Of a stretch of 64,000 nucleotides of DNA, positions 43,359-56,186 are shown one piece after another (position 1 is the stretch's first letter; each line of letters starts with the position of its first letter). The position numbers and the translations under genes were made by a program. The notes beneath the pieces were generated by a model. That model saw only the letters and a program-made list of their open reading frames with translations, was not told where the DNA came from and searched no databases. Source of the DNA: Ligustrum vulgare (Eukaryota > Streptophyta > Magnoliopsida > Lamiales > Oleaceae); assembly GCA_963555705.1 (NCBI GenBank), contig OY743183.1, forward strand, positions 44,815,466-44,879,465, written 5' to 3'.

Positions 43359-44200
43359 TAGGGGTGGACGTAGTTCGGTTTGGTTCTGGTTCCAAAAGAA
43401 CCAAATCGAACCATAAAAGAATGGTTTTTTACTAATGGAACCAATTGATTTTTTAAAAGATATGGAACCAAACCGCTCGGTTCTCGTTTGGTCTAGTTTG
43501 GTCCTAGGACCATTACTCTAATTTTTAAATAATCAATGCAAATTAAAACATGTTTATATTTGCTTCTTCATTAGAATCCATCTACATGAAATTTTTAGTT
43601 AACAAAACAAAAATTTAGAAAAAGTAACATGTTATTCTAAGTCAAAGAATAAGAAACTCGCCTGAAGGAAGCTCGCCGACCCGTTAAAATTTAGAGAATC
43701 GAACATAAAGGTCATTTAGACTTATAGTTATAGGTTACGATGAAGTTCTAAGTCGCATTCTACCGTGGTGCCGTGTGAGTTAGGGATGAAATTTGAAATT
43801 TGAGTTTGGGTTAACTCTTGAGAATTGACGAATTGGGCCGAGGTTTATATAAACATAATTTTTAAAAAATAAACATCAATGTCGTCGATGGTGACTAAGG
43901 AGTGCAATGATTGCTGTGTTATAGGAGTACAAGTAAAGCATTGTGAATGCGTGTCTATAATTTGAAAAAAAAAATGAATTAGAATTTAAATTTATGATTT
44001 AAATTTTTTGTCTAATAGAAAATGAGATAAAATGTATGGTAAATAATATTTTTGTACATTTCACATTTATAATTTCATATTTGAATTTCTAAGAACCAAA
44101 CCATTATTTTTTTTTATGTAGAACCAAACCAAACTGCTTGGTTTAGTTTGGTTCGGTTCTGGTTTGGTCTGGTCTGGTTCGATTATTTTGTCCACCCTTT
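43359..44200. mobile_element. MITE-like insertion with GGGTGGAC ends
   Basis: Ends are TAGGGGTGGAC and GTCCACCCTTT, near-perfect inverted repeats. Subterminal GGTTTGGTTCTGG phrases appear on both sides in inverted sense. No transposase. No clean 8-bp target duplication is seen; instead the flanks at 43302-43354 and 44201-44254 are about 53 bp of similar sequence (TATCCGAAATAATGAGAAAG and CATCCGAAAATAAGGAGAAA as starts). A truncated relative is at 31384-31536. Confidence 0.65.
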
Positions 44201-47200
44201 CATCCGAAAATAAGGAGAAAAGAAGGACTAGTTTTGGAGCACAATGGGAAATAATATAATTTAAATGATGTTTTCATAAAATATTTTGTCCTAAAAAATT
44301 TAAATATTAGAACCTTAACTAGACTTTGTATAATTGATTTTAGACATGGAACCATTTATGAGGAGTAAACAGAGAGGATTAAACACTATTTTCGGAATAT
44401 CTATCGTTTAGACCAACACCTCATGTTAGGATATAGGACCACACTATCAGCTACTGTGCAGCACGTTATGAGATCGTAGCTTGTGGTTTTAGAGCGACTG
44501 ATTCACAAACCATTAGTCACTTGTTGTCAACATTTCTAGTAAATCTACGAGAACTAGCAAACCAGTTTTATGAGGATGTGAGGAGATGTTTGGGATTATA
44601 AGTAATATGATTTTATTGAGACATTTATGAGAAGATTTATGAAATATTAGAGATTTAAAGACTAGGTTTTTTTATTATTGGGAATTAAGGACTTGATATT
44701 GTGTTTGAATAAGTGAATTCTTCCTCCATTTTGAGAGAAATTTATAATGTAGTTTGGTCTTGTAATTAAATTTTTGGGACTATGAATTGTGGCATATATT
44801 TATAAGTATGACAAATGAGTTGTCATTTGAGCCATTTAATGTATTGAAAGAAGTGATATTTTGATATTGAAAACTATGATTTGAAATTGTTATGTTGAAG
44901 AGTTATGAATTGATTTTTTTGGGATATTTTTGGTGGTGTTGGAGTTTGTTGGAGTTGTTGTTGATATTTTAAATTGTTGTGGTTAAATGTGGAGTGTTTA
45001 AAATTGTTATTGTTGGTTATGAGGTATAACTACAGGCTGGATAAGTCCAAATTATAGGGGAGACTTTGCCAAAAATTCTGTAGAATTTTATCATTTTGAG
45101 TTAAGAGCATAGTGTTATAAGCAAACCACTAAGGAACTTGAGGTTAGACTTGCGAGTTCATTTACACCACAAGCGGGATTTTGTAAATGAATAAAAGGGA
45201 TGATGACTCTTGAGATATTTTTGGCTTCTTCGAAGTATAATCATTATTGTTATGGATATAGTTCTATTGAAATACTCTCCCTGGTCCACAATTTCAAAAC
45301 AAGATGAAGTATACAACTACTTAGGTAGCAAGGTATACCATGTAGTTGTGTGATGTCTTGATGCATACATTGGGAAATATCAATTTATATTTTGAAAGAT
45401 AAGTGATGACAAATAGTATGGCGCTCTTGGGAAGAATCTTAATTATTCTTGGGAACAAATTGATTGTTAGTACGCAATGATCACTTATATTGGAGAATTT
45501 TAGAAATTATGATGATATGTGATAATACTATTGATTGATTTAGGATGTTGATTGGTAGATGATATATGTTATAGATTTGGTTATTTACATGTTATAAGAT
45601 TATGTGGAAAAGTCAGTTATTATGAATGTGAGATATTGAAAGTATTTTATAATGAGATGCCCTTAGAGTAGACATTTATTAAGGTTGAGAAATTGGGGAC
45701 ATAATTGCATGTTTGGGGTTATGTGATATAATGATGAATGTCATAATGTCATTTGACTATAAAATGTACGATAGATAACTATAAGGAATAATGCGATTGT
45801 TCTTATGGTGAGAACTGAAGGTGATGATGTATTGAGATTATGAAATAAGTTGACCTTCCATGAATAAGTTATGATGTATTTCATTCTAAGTGGAATTCAA
45901 AAGAAAAATGGGTCTCATTCATGGAAAATAAATCAGGGTTTCCTTGTATTTGAATGGTTCACTGATGCATATTAAGTTTTCATTTTAATATTATATATGA
46001 TACTAGAATATCATGAGAGAAAATTGTTGGATGAAATTGATGAAAGAAATTTTAGCATGTCTTAAATTTGTACAAGTATTGCAGAAGTAGTGCATTTGAT
46101 CGGAGAAATGTTTATGATAGAACATACCTTGAAATTTTGGAGATTGTTACTGATGGTATCTTGGTTCGAAAATAAGAAATGAACTTTTATGCATTTGTCC
46201 TTGTGGATAGGAATTGTGTGCAAAATAGGGATAAAACTTCACAATGATTACTTATTATGGAGTAGTGTGTTGCTAAGAAAGAGTGACAAATGGTAGAATT
46301 CAAGATTTATTGAGTTTGATAGATTGGGATATAACCTTAGTGAGTATATTGACGTATAAATTTCTTGTGATAAATATGATGTTTATTATATATTTGTTAT
46401 CTTAGGGAGATTGATATGATTAAATATTGAGGTCATATGATACGAAAATAAGTGGCATGTTACATGATTACTACAAGATATGGTGACTAGACAGTTAATG
46501 GATATTATGGTTGTCCTGTGAAAGAATTGTGTGAATATATTTGAGTTCATTGATCTTATCTTGATCATTTGTTGAATTAGTGAAATATTACCTACGATTG
46601 GGAATCTTCATTTTTAGTCATAAGATATATGGATTTATTTAAAATTTGGTGATGCAATTTTGATTACTTATTTTCGGTTGTACTTTAGATGTGAGTAAAG
46701 TATTTTGCTATAATAATGGAAAACCTGAGATGATCATTTGTGTGACTTTTACTTATAATGAGATTGTATCTTTGGGTTAAGTAAACTTGATGAGGAATCC
46801 TATATGATTCACAGAAGTCGTATTCATTGGTGATTGACTTAATCGGAGTATTGTTCAAAGCGTGACATAAATTGAAGTTTTGGAGAACAAGGAAAATTGT
46901 ATCTTGAATTTTAGATTGGGAAGTTTCTTAAGTTTGAGAATATCATATTTGATCCTTATGATGCTGCTTTAAATTAGTACCTTAGTCCTTAGTTAGGATG
47001 AGTATGTAATACCAAATACTTGATTCATGATTGAAAAGTATGACTAAAGGATTTAAGTTTGAATTCTCCAATATTTAAAGGAAGTTTCAGTCAAGTTTAG
47101 AAATGATTACGTTTGTAAATCTTTCCAGAAAGATTTTTCCAAGTTTGGGTTTGTGCTCAATATTTTGGAATTGATACCGCGTTTCTATATTTTTGGATCA

Positions 47201-47384
47201 TAAGGTTTTATTCTTGATCAATCTTCTTGATTTTAGTTTTAAGTACTGGAACAATTAATATTTATATTGTAGTTTCGATATTAGTATAGATCCTATGGAA
47301 GGTTGGAAATAGAAGGTCAGTGATGAGATCATAAGTTGGATAATGTCGGATGATTGATTGAGTTTTACACAATAGCTATCAAGC

Positions 47385-47501
47385 GTCAATTTACATGGCT
47401 TCATATGAGGCACAGATTTATATCAGAGAGGTTCTTCGACTTCATGGAGTGCCAGAGTCCATTGTTTCAGATAGAGATCTGAGTTTCACCTCGAGATTTT
47501 G
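47385..47501 (+). pseudogene. Integrase core fragment of element G
   Basis: In one frame the sequence reads ASYEAQIYIREVLRLHGVPE then SIVSDRDLSFTSRF, the region around the second catalytic Asp of a Ty3/gypsy integrase. It is cut by the LTR of element H at 47502. No other part of the integrase is recognisable upstream. Confidence 0.75.
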
Positions 47502-50500
47502 TGTAACGCCCCAAATTCTGTTAACTTGGGACGCCACTAAAGTACAAAAATCTTGTAAATAAGTATTTTCAATAACGTCAAAACGCGTAAATATTTTTTT
47601 TTTTAACTATAGCAAATTAGAAACAAAAATGCGAAAATATTCTTTAAATAATTTATTTACAACCACGTGTAAACACCAAGTATAATAAGCAAACTGCCAA
47701 AATTTGGGAAAATACTAAAATTCAAGATTTAATTCACAAAACGGAAACCAACTATTAAAATACTTGTTTTAAAAATTTATAAATTAAATGCTCTATCATT
47801 TGATCAATATGGCCCCGCTCATTGCCTTGCATCGTCGAGCTCCTTAACCTAAAAGGGTGGGAATAGTGGGGTGAGTATAATGAATTATACTCAGTAGAAA
47901 TACAACAATTAGTCCAAGTTAATTCCAAACATAAAATCAAATTATGAATATAATACCAATAAAAACTTTCATTTTAAAAATATACCGTGGGACATTCCCA
48001 AGGACCCAATTTCAATCTCGGACCTATTTACGGTCCCTGACAGCAAGTATTAGCGCTAAAATAAAATTGTGCATTGTGGGACAACCCCAAGGACCCAATT
48101 TTATCACAATTAAAATCACACATAAGGAAATAACATGGACAAAATAACCACAATTGCTTTAATGTAAATCCCACCTCAAAGTTTTGAGAAATTTCTTGAA
48201 ATTGAACGGATGTGAGCTAATGTACTTTAAACTTTTCCCGTGAAGTCGTCTAGCAATAACAATTTAAATAAACATAATTTAGAATACTAAGTTTGAATTA
48301 AAACTTTTAGGGACTTGATTGAACTTTTTGAAAATAAAGGAAATGAGTAATCTTGATAAATATTTAAATTTGGAGGGTCTAATTACTAATATCAGAAAGT
48401 TTTAGTGCCAAGATGATGGGATCAAAAAGTGTTTTGAACTCAATTGATGGAATACAAAAACATTAAGGCTAGAGGGAGAGTTAAAATAAAACAAGGGACT
48501 AACTTAAAATTTAGCAAAACTTCAGGATTTAAAATCAAATTTTACCTTTTAATACCCAACCCCCATTCCCATATGTATTTTGATCGACATTTCAGAGAGA
48601 AAATGTTGGGCTAAATCCAAAATGGGTTTTTACGTTTATAAACGTCTTTCGGCCGGAGTTGAGATCGGCGGTGGAAGGAGGACAGCCTAAGGCAACCGCA
48701 CGGCTATGGTTTAGGTGAGAGAGAGAGAACAAGGTTGGGCAGTGGATTTTAAATAGAAAATTATCAAAGAGAGAGAGACAGTGCCGTACCTGTGGTCGTG
48801 GGGGCCAAAGGCAAACTTCTAAATTGGGCCCTTCCACCTTTTTTTTTAAAAGGAGCTGAGAATCGATCAAACTGATAATTTCAAAGAAAACACCAATAGA
48901 TTACTTAATGAGAATCCCTTTATTTCTAGCACATTAATAACCCAAAAGTCTGCAAATTAAGTACTCATCAATTCAAACAAATAAGAACATAAATAAAATT
49001 ATAAAAACCAGCTAACAGAATCAATTAAAATCGAGATAATAGATTAGTTACCACTTATCTCCCAAACCAAGAAAGGCAAAAATTAGATATTCCAGAAAGT
49101 CAGGGTAGGAGTAATGTGTATATGTATAATGTATATCCCCTTAAGCCTTCTCTAATTCAGAATCTCAACCAAACAACCGGCAAGGGCAACAACAAGCTAA
49201 AAGTAAAATTCAACTAAAACCAATTTAATAATTGAATGATGAATTTGACCAAAGTCTAATCATTCTAAATTTCTATGCTATATAACAATAATATAAGTAG
49301 AAAAACATGGGATTAATTTATGCAATTTATTATTTATGGGGAGTCTGAGATTTGAGAAGTCAAAAGTGAACCTTCGAAGTGCCAAGCGGTCGTCGGTGCG
49401 AGTGGAGAATAATAGAGCTACAAGGCTGGCCGCTGGTGTCGGGCGACGACAAATGTGGGGTGAAGTCTTGAAGATTGAAGAACTGTTGAATGGAGTACAA
49501 AGACGTCGGAGTTGAGGTCGAAGGCTTCTCTGAATGTTAGATTTTTTTGAATTTGAAAAAGTATGATTTTGATTTTGTAATTAGGACTAAATTGACGTAT
49601 TGGACAATTAGTTTGGGGCCTGGAGTCGGCAGTGGGTTCTTTTTAAAATTGAGCCTATTTTTTTATTTTTTTTTTAATGGTGGCTTATTTTGGGCCCTCA
49701 AATTTGGGCAAAAAACTGGGGCCCAAGGTCGTGGCCTGCTGGGCCTACCATCAGGTCTGGCCATGGAGAGAGAGAGAGAGTCATGGAAGAATGCATAAAT
49801 AATGGTTGCTATTTTCTTGGATTGAGTCGAAGGGTAGAGCTCACTGCCATTTGAAAATTTCGTTCTGCTATCTTTTTTTTTATTTTTTGGTTGATTGAAA
49901 AGAATACAGATTAAAGAATTTCAATAAAAATGAAAATCCAAAGTTGTTTTGGAAGCTTACCTGTTGAAATTGTTAAGGATGATTTTTCAGACTGAACTTG
50001 GAATTTCTTTGGCTGGGAGGAGAAAAATCTACGCAGTGATATAGATGTTGATGATGAAATCAAAGAAAAATAATTGTTCAAAAGTTGGGAGATTTGCCTA
50101 GTTGAAATGCTCAAAATCTTGTGAAATTCTTCTTCCAGCCATGACAGTGAATGAGAGTGGAAAAATCTAAATTTGGTTACTGTAGAAGAGCCCTACTATT
50201 TAGGTTAAAATTCAAAATTTGGATATAGTTGGACCAATATTGGACTATACTTTGGGCTGATCATGAACTAAAACTTTGGGCTTGAGGAGTATTGGACTAA
50301 AGATAATTTAAAATAGATGCTGAGAATAAAATTCGACCCTATAAAAATAATCGAACTTAAAGATTAAAAATTGTTTTGAATTCTTATATTAAATGTTTTG
50401 CTATATAACTCGACGGACGTAAAATAAATTCTAAAATTTTATGGGAATGTCGTAGCAATACAACTTAAGTTATAAAATTTACATTTTCAAATTTGGGTCG

Positions 50501-50505
50501 TTACA
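47502..50505 (-). repeat. 3' LTR of element H (about 3.0 kb)
   Basis: On the plus strand it starts TGTAACGCCCC and ends GGGTCGTTACA. On the element's sense strand it is preceded by the purine tract AAGTGGTGGAGG. Its left 770 bp match the partial 5' LTR at 56187-56955. No coding sequence inside is supported. Confidence 0.9.
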
Positions 50506-50511
50506 ACCTCC

Positions 50512-50745
50512 ACCACTTAAATAAATTTCGCCCTCGAAATTAAACTTACTTGGATTAAAAATGTCGAGTACTTGGTTAAGATTTACTTTTCTCTTTCTCA
50601 AGTTGCCTCTTCTATACCATGTCTGCTCCATTGCACTTTAATTAAATGAATATCCTTATTCCTCAAGGTGTGAACTTTCCTCTCAAGTATGACTACGGGA
50701 ATTTCCTCATATGTCATATCCTTGTTGACATCCAAAGATGCATAA
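50512..50745 (-). pseudogene. Chromodomain of element H, C-terminal part
   Basis: Reading leftwards from the MITE, the frame gives DVNKDMTYEEIPVVILERKV then HTLRNKDIHLIKVQWSRHGI then EEAT, the chromodomain fold region found at the end of Tekay/Del integrases and thought to guide insertion into heterochromatin. The preceding connector (HNVSHLNVKKI on one frame, HISMLRKYVLYSDHIV on another) lies on the other side of the MITE at 51272-51345. A frame change occurs near 50595. Confidence 0.8.
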
Positions 50746-50753
50746 CTAACAAT

Positions 50754-51271
50754 TAGGAATGGCAATGGGTCGGGTCCCGACCCGCCCCGAACCCGATATG
50801 GCATGACCTCGCCCCGACTCGCGACTGTTCGCGGGTCGGGGGGGTAGCGGTCCCGCCCCGCCAAATGACCAGAATTTTTTTTTTTTTTTTTTTTTTTGGT
50901 AATAAAATTTTAGGTGAAAAACTTAAGAGTCGAACTAGTTAGAGTTTTTAAGTTTGAACTTTAAACATAATATATATATTTGAAGGGGAAAAAAAATCAA
51001 TAAACAACATAATAGTATAGTGGTTATATATTCTCATACCCTTAAATTCCGCCAAGGTTCAATTATTCTAGACCTCATTAAATTTATTTTTAGTTTCTCA
51101 CTCCCCAAAAAAAAAAAAAAAAAAATTCTCGGGTCACGGGTCGGGGTGGGGCCGCCCTGAACCCGCCCCGAAAAGCTATTCGAGGTGGAAAACCTGCCCC
51201 GCGGACCTGACGGGGCGGGTCGTTTCGGGTCCTCCGGGTTTCGAGTCGTTTGGATTTTTTTGCCATCCTTA
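50754..51271. mobile_element. GC-rich hAT-like MITE with 8-bp target duplication
   Basis: Terminal inverted repeats TAGGAATGGCA and TGCCATCCTTA (two mismatches) bound a 518-bp insertion. CTAACAAT at 50746-50753 is repeated exactly at 51272-51279, the 8-bp duplication typical of hAT elements. Subterminal sequence is very rich in CGGGTC/GACCCG (50768-50865 and 51129-51230), while the middle is AT-rich with A- and T-runs. No transposase. It lies between integrase and chromodomain of element H. Confidence 0.92.
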
Positions 51272-51279
51272 CTAACAAT

Positions 51280-52640
51280 GTGGTCCGAATAAAGGACATA
51301 TTTTCTTAACATTGAGATGTGAGACATTATGTACTAATGATAACTCTGGCGGTAAAGCCAACCTATATGCCACATTTCCAACTATTTCCAAAATCTCAAA
51401 AGGTCCAATAAATCTTGGTCTAAGTTTCCCTTTCTTTCCAAACCTTACAACACCTTTCATGGGAGCTACTTTAAAGAACACTTTTTTACCAATTTCAAAT
51501 TGTAGTTCCTTTCGTCTCTTGTCAGCATAAGACTTTTATCTGTCTTGTGCTGCTTTAATCCTTTCTCTGATTTTCTGCACGGCACTTACAGTCTGTTCCA
51601 CTATTTCTAGACCCAAAACCCTCTTCTCAGCAACTTCATCCCAATGAATTGGTGATTTGCACTTTCTTCCATAAAGAGCTTCATACGTTGTCATGCCAAT
51701 AGTAGCTTCAAAACTATTGTTATATGCAAACTCAACCAACGGTAATTGCATTTCCCAGTTACCCCCAAGGTCTAAAACAAAAGCTCACAACATATCTTCT
51801 AAAGTTTGTATAGTTCTCTCTGATTGTCCATCTGTTTGTGGATGATATGTTGTACTAAATTTCAATCTGGTCCCCATAGCTGTCTGTAAGCTTTCCTAGA
51901 ACTTGGATGTAAATCTGGTATCCCTGTCGACACTATAGAAACTGGTACACATGCAATCTTACAATTTCTCTGATGTACAACTGAGCATATTGGTCTATAC
52001 TGAAAGTCAACTTCACTGGTAGAAAATGAACAAATTTTGTCAAACGATCAACTATGACTCATATAGCTTGATGACCTCTAGCTGATCTAGGAAGTCCAAC
52101 GACAAAATCCATTGCTATGTGTTCCCACTTCCATTCTGGGATCTCAAGTGGGTTCAACAATCCAGATGGACATTGATGTTCAGCTTTAACTTGTTGGCAA
52201 GTCATGCGCTTCCCAACAAACAAGCCAATCGACCTCTTCATGTTTCTCCACCAATAAATTTTTCGTAGATCCTGGTACATCTTCGTACCTCCCGGGTGTG
52301 CAATATAAGGTGAATGATGTGCTTCCTCTAAAATCTCCTTTCTCAAGGTCTCATCCTTCGGTACACATATTCTTTCCTTGAACATGAGAGTGTCATCAGT
52401 TGATACTTCAAAACCTTTAATACTGCCAGCGAGTACTCGGTCCTTAATCTTACACAAAAATTTATCCTTACCCGGAGCTTCTTTAATTCTGTCTCTTAGA
52501 GTTGGTCGAACAATCAAAGAAGCTATAATTGCAGTTGTATGACGTGGAGGAGTCAAGACCTCAAGTCTCATGCTAGAAAAATCCTTGATCAACTGTTCTT
52601 GACCGGTTAGGGCAGCTAACCGTCCTTTACCTTTTCGGTT
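51280..52640 (-). pseudogene. Integrase of element H
   Basis: The zinc domain reads [11 protein letters not shown] then [15 protein letters not shown], so the first Cys of the H2C2 set is Arg. The first catalytic Asp is in [10 protein letters not shown]. Around 51930 the second Asp region is frameshifted. The Glu lies in [11 protein letters not shown] near 51830. The downstream part (MQLPLVEFAYNNSFEATIGM, GKLRPRFIGPFEILEIVGNV) is in other frames up to the MITE. Stops and at least three frame changes are present. Confidence 0.88.
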
Positions 52641-53935
52641 AAGCGCATCAGCAACAACATTGGCCTTGACTAGGAGGTAGTGGATAGTGCAGTCATAATC
52701 CTTAACTAATTCCAACCACCTTCTCTGTGTCATATTCAATTCCTTCTGAGTGAAGAAATATTTGAGACTCTTATGATCTGTGTATATCTCGCACTTACCA
52801 CCATATAGATAGTGTCTTCATATCTTTAAAGCATGAACTACAACTGCTAATTCTAAGTCATGTGTAGGGTAGTTCTGCTCATGTGGCTTCAACTGTCTAG
52901 AGGCATATGCAATCACTTTCCCACGATGCATCACTATAGATAACAAAACCTTCTGACCCTTCTAGAATTACTAAAACTGGTGCATATATCAATTTCTGTT
53001 TCAACTTTTGGAAACTTTTCTCACACTTTTCTATCCACTAAAACTTTACTGCTTTCCCAGTCAACTGTGTCATCAGCCCAGCTATTTTCGAAAATCCTTC
53101 GATAAACCTTCGATAATAGCCAGCCAATCCCAAGAAAATATGAACTTCATTCACATTTGTTGGTGCACTCCAATTAGTGACAGCCTCAACCATGAAAGGA
53201 TCAACTTCAATGCCATCCAAGGTAACCACATGTCCAAGAAAGCTAATTCGATCAAGCTAGAATTCGCACTTCTCAAATTTTGCATACAGCCTTTCCTGAC
53301 GAAGTGTCTGTAACACAATGCTGAGATGCTTCTCATGTTGTTCCTTTCTCCTTGAGTAAATCAAGATGTCATCAATAAATACTATTACGAATTGATCCAA
53401 ATATGGAAGAAATACTCTATTCATCAAGTCCATGAAGACTGTCGGTGCATTAGTTAACCCAAACGGCATCACAGTGAATTCATAATGTCTGTATCAAGTC
53501 CTAACTGCAGTTTTTGGTATATCACTATCCTTAATCTTCAACTGATGATAACTTGATCTCAAATCAATCTTGGAGAATACACTGGCACCCTTTAACTGAT
53601 CAAATCTTCTATTCGTGGCAAAGGATACTTATTCTTGATTGTGAGGTGACTCAACTCCGTGTAGTCGATGCACGTCCTCATCGATCCATCCTTCTTTTCA
53701 CGAACAGAACTGGGGCTCTCCAAGGCAATACACTTGGTCGAATAAATCCCCTATCCAATAGTTCTTGTAGTTGCACCTTCAACTCCTGAAGTCCCTTCGG
53801 TGCCATCCTGTAGGGTGCTTTAGATACGGGTACAGCTCTAGGTACCAAGTCAATCGTGAATTCCACTTGTCTATCTAGTACAATACCAAACAGATCTCCT
53901 GGAAACATCCACAAAATTACGCACAACTGGTACAT
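52641..53935 (-). pseudogene. Reverse transcriptase and RNase H of element H
   Basis: RT N-terminal part ([38 protein letters not shown]) ends in a frameshift near 53690. The palm region between about 53500 and 53680 is frameshifted and carries stops. [20 protein letters not shown] and the catalytic FIDDILIYS (about 53354-53380) are intact. A stop at 53257 precedes FLGHVV and GLAGYYRRFIEGFSKIAG. RNase H (52740-53040) is heavily broken; its last acidic motif survives as [12 protein letters not shown]. Confidence 0.88.
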
Positions 53936-54540
53936 CTGTAGCAGTTACCTCAGTTGCCCGAACACTAGTGATGCTCACTGGATGCCCTTGACTGGTACTC
54001 TTTCTCAACATCCTTTGTACTTTCAACACTGATATCATACGTGACATGGTTTTAACCTTTGTCCCAAAGAAGGTGAACTCACATTCTCCTAGTTTCTGAA
54101 AAAGCACCTCCCTCTCGTGACACTTAATCGTAGCGTGATTACAACTAAGCCAGTCCATGCCTAAAATGATATCAAAATCCCTCATATCTATTAAGTACAA
54201 GTCTGCATCTAAGTTCTTCCTATCTATTTCAAAATTAAAAGCTTTCGACATCAAATTAGTGATAATAGTTTCACCTGAAGGAATACTAGGGCATCATTCA
54301 CACTTTCACAAACATTTCCAGTCTTAGCATGAAAACTAGCAGAAATGAAAGAATTCGTAGCATCAGAATCAATCAAGATTATAGCAGGTATATTGAATAC
54401 TGATAGAATACCTGTCATCATGTCTGGGTCCTTCTTTGCCTCCTTCTGAGTTAGAGCAAAGACTCGAGCTTTTCCCTTCTTGGCATCTTCTTTACCATTT
54501 AATTCAGGACATTCACAAGCAAAATGACCCGATTTCTTAC
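53871..54540 (-). pseudogene. Protease of element H with altered active site
   Basis: A zinc-knuckle remnant (CKKSGHFACECPE) at about 54500-54540 is followed by the protease. The active-site triplet at 54362-54370 reads Asp-Ser-Asp followed by Ala-Thr, where retropepsins have Asp-Ser/Thr-Gly. The fold continues with YLIDMRDFDIILGMDWLSCN. A frame change near 54256 and another near 53900 break it. Confidence 0.82.
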
Positions 54541-55454
54541 ATCTGAATCACATCCCCTTTCCGAGTACGCTTATCACACTTCGAGCATATGAGTTTCTCA
54601 ATGCTAGGCTTTTCCTCATTTTTTCCCCATGTTCTCCCTTTCTTGTTCTGATATCTGCCTTTGCCCATATTTTGACTTTCCCATTTCCTTTTCACTGGTG
54701 CCTCTGCAGCTTTCTGAGTAGTCTTTTCCAATTTTAAGCGAGATAATATAGCTTGTGCTCGCTCTATATCTTTGGCATAGGTAGTGTGTCCCAAACCTAC
54801 CATGATTCCTCCAATTACTAGGTGTAAACCCCTTTCGAATCTTCTAGCTTTCTTGATATCCGTGTCAACCAGATAGGTTACATACCAGGACAGCTGGTTG
54901 AATTTCATCTCATATTCCACCACAAACATATTTCCTTGCCTAAGTTCAAGGAATTCCATCTCTTTTTGATCCCAAAAAGATTGGGGAAAATACCTTTGTG
55001 TTACTAGTTCTTTGAATCCTTCCCATGTCAATTCCCGTTGCTGCGCCTCAGTCCTTGTGCCTTGATAAGACTCCCACCAATGGTCTGCATCCTCAGCAAG
55101 TTGGAACACAGCACACGACCCTTTTTGAGTGTCCGAGCAGGCAATATGTTTAAATATTCTTTCCAATGCCCTTAGCCATTATTCCGCAGCTAGGGCTCAA
55201 CTATTGAAAGTTGGTGGCTTGTATCTGCGAAACTGTTCAACCACCATGCTGGTGTTGTTTACATTAGCTTGTGGGATCGGCGCATTGGGGGCATTTTGTG
55301 GAGCTATTGGGGATTGTTGCTAAGTAAGTCCCTAGAGAGCATTCACGAGATCCCTCAATAGATTATTCCCTGTATCGCCAGTAGCAGCCTGACCTGGGGT
55401 AGCTGGTCTCGCAACAGCTCAATTCACGGGAGCTCGATTTGTTCTACGAGACAT
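54541..55454 (-). pseudogene. gag: Gag of element H
   Basis: The ATG at 55454 opens MSRRTNRAPVN and meets a stop at codon 12. The main open part (54537-55166) carries LAEDADHWWESYQGTRTEAQ, ELTWEGFKELVTQRYFPQSF and WDQKEMEFLELRQG, the retrotrans-gag core of plant Tekay/Del elements. The first half of a zinc knuckle (CSKCDKRTRK) is followed by a frameshift. Confidence 0.88.
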
Positions 55455-56169
55455 TCCTAAACAATAACAATATTTATCTCAATATCCACTTAATTGTGCA
55501 ACTCAAAATGCTCATTCATGAATAAAAAAATCTCAAAAGGAAAAATCATAGAAGAACACAGTGAAACTAAAAGCAAATTTTATTATTATCTCAAATTTTC
55601 CAAAGGAAAATAAAATAATAAAATTGCAACCAATATCCACAATCCGAAATATGTTCTCCTATCTAATTCCACAAATAAGTCTCTCCACCAATCTCTCTCT
55701 CATACATTCATTTTGACATACCAATTATGAAAGTAAAGCCCAATGAAATAGTTTACTACATGTTCTAGTCTAATTTCGAGGACTAAATATATAATTTCTG
55801 AAAATTTTTAAATACTTCACATCACAAGTCCAATTCCTAAACGTAATAGCTCATGTGAAATTTTTTTATAACATGTACTGGATACAAACTTTCAAACATT
55901 TCAAACTGCATCATCTATAGTAAAATTTCAGTCTCATGTAACTTTTCAATGTAAACATTCGATTTCAGATGCAGTCATAAAATAAATTCATGGTATCCAG
56001 CAAATAAAATTTTCAAACTTCATCAAATAAGATTTTCTAAACATTTTACCTTTTCGGAGTCGGCGTGGCGCGGCAAGAGCGGGTATCAATAAATTTATAT
56101 ATTTAACATTTTTCTTTGAATTTTTTTTTAAATCATAGAATTTTCTCAAGTCTACAGAAAGGTAGACCT
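55455..56169 (-). other. Untranslated leader of element H
   Basis: AT-rich sequence between gag and the primer-binding site. No coding sequence is supported. Confidence 0.6.
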
Positions 56170-56183
56170 GTGCTCTAATACCA
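56170..56183 (-). promoter_or_regulatory. Primer-binding site of element H
   Basis: On the minus strand TGGTATTAGAGCAC lies three bases from the 5' LTR end (LTR edge 56187) and matches the initiator-Met tRNA type site with one change near the start. Confidence 0.85.
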
Positions 56184-56186
56184 AAC

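Larger units (their letters stand above)
43083..47501 (+). mobile_element. Interior of element G, nearly non-coding
   Basis: About 4.4 kb follow the 5' LTR and PBS. No gag, protease or RT motif is visible in any frame; stops are dense. The only recognisable coding remnant is an integrase piece at its right end. A MITE is inserted at 43359-44200. Either the interior has decayed past recognition, or this is a large retrotransposon derivative (LARD-like) that never carried full gag-pol. Element H interrupts it at 47502. Confidence 0.65.
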
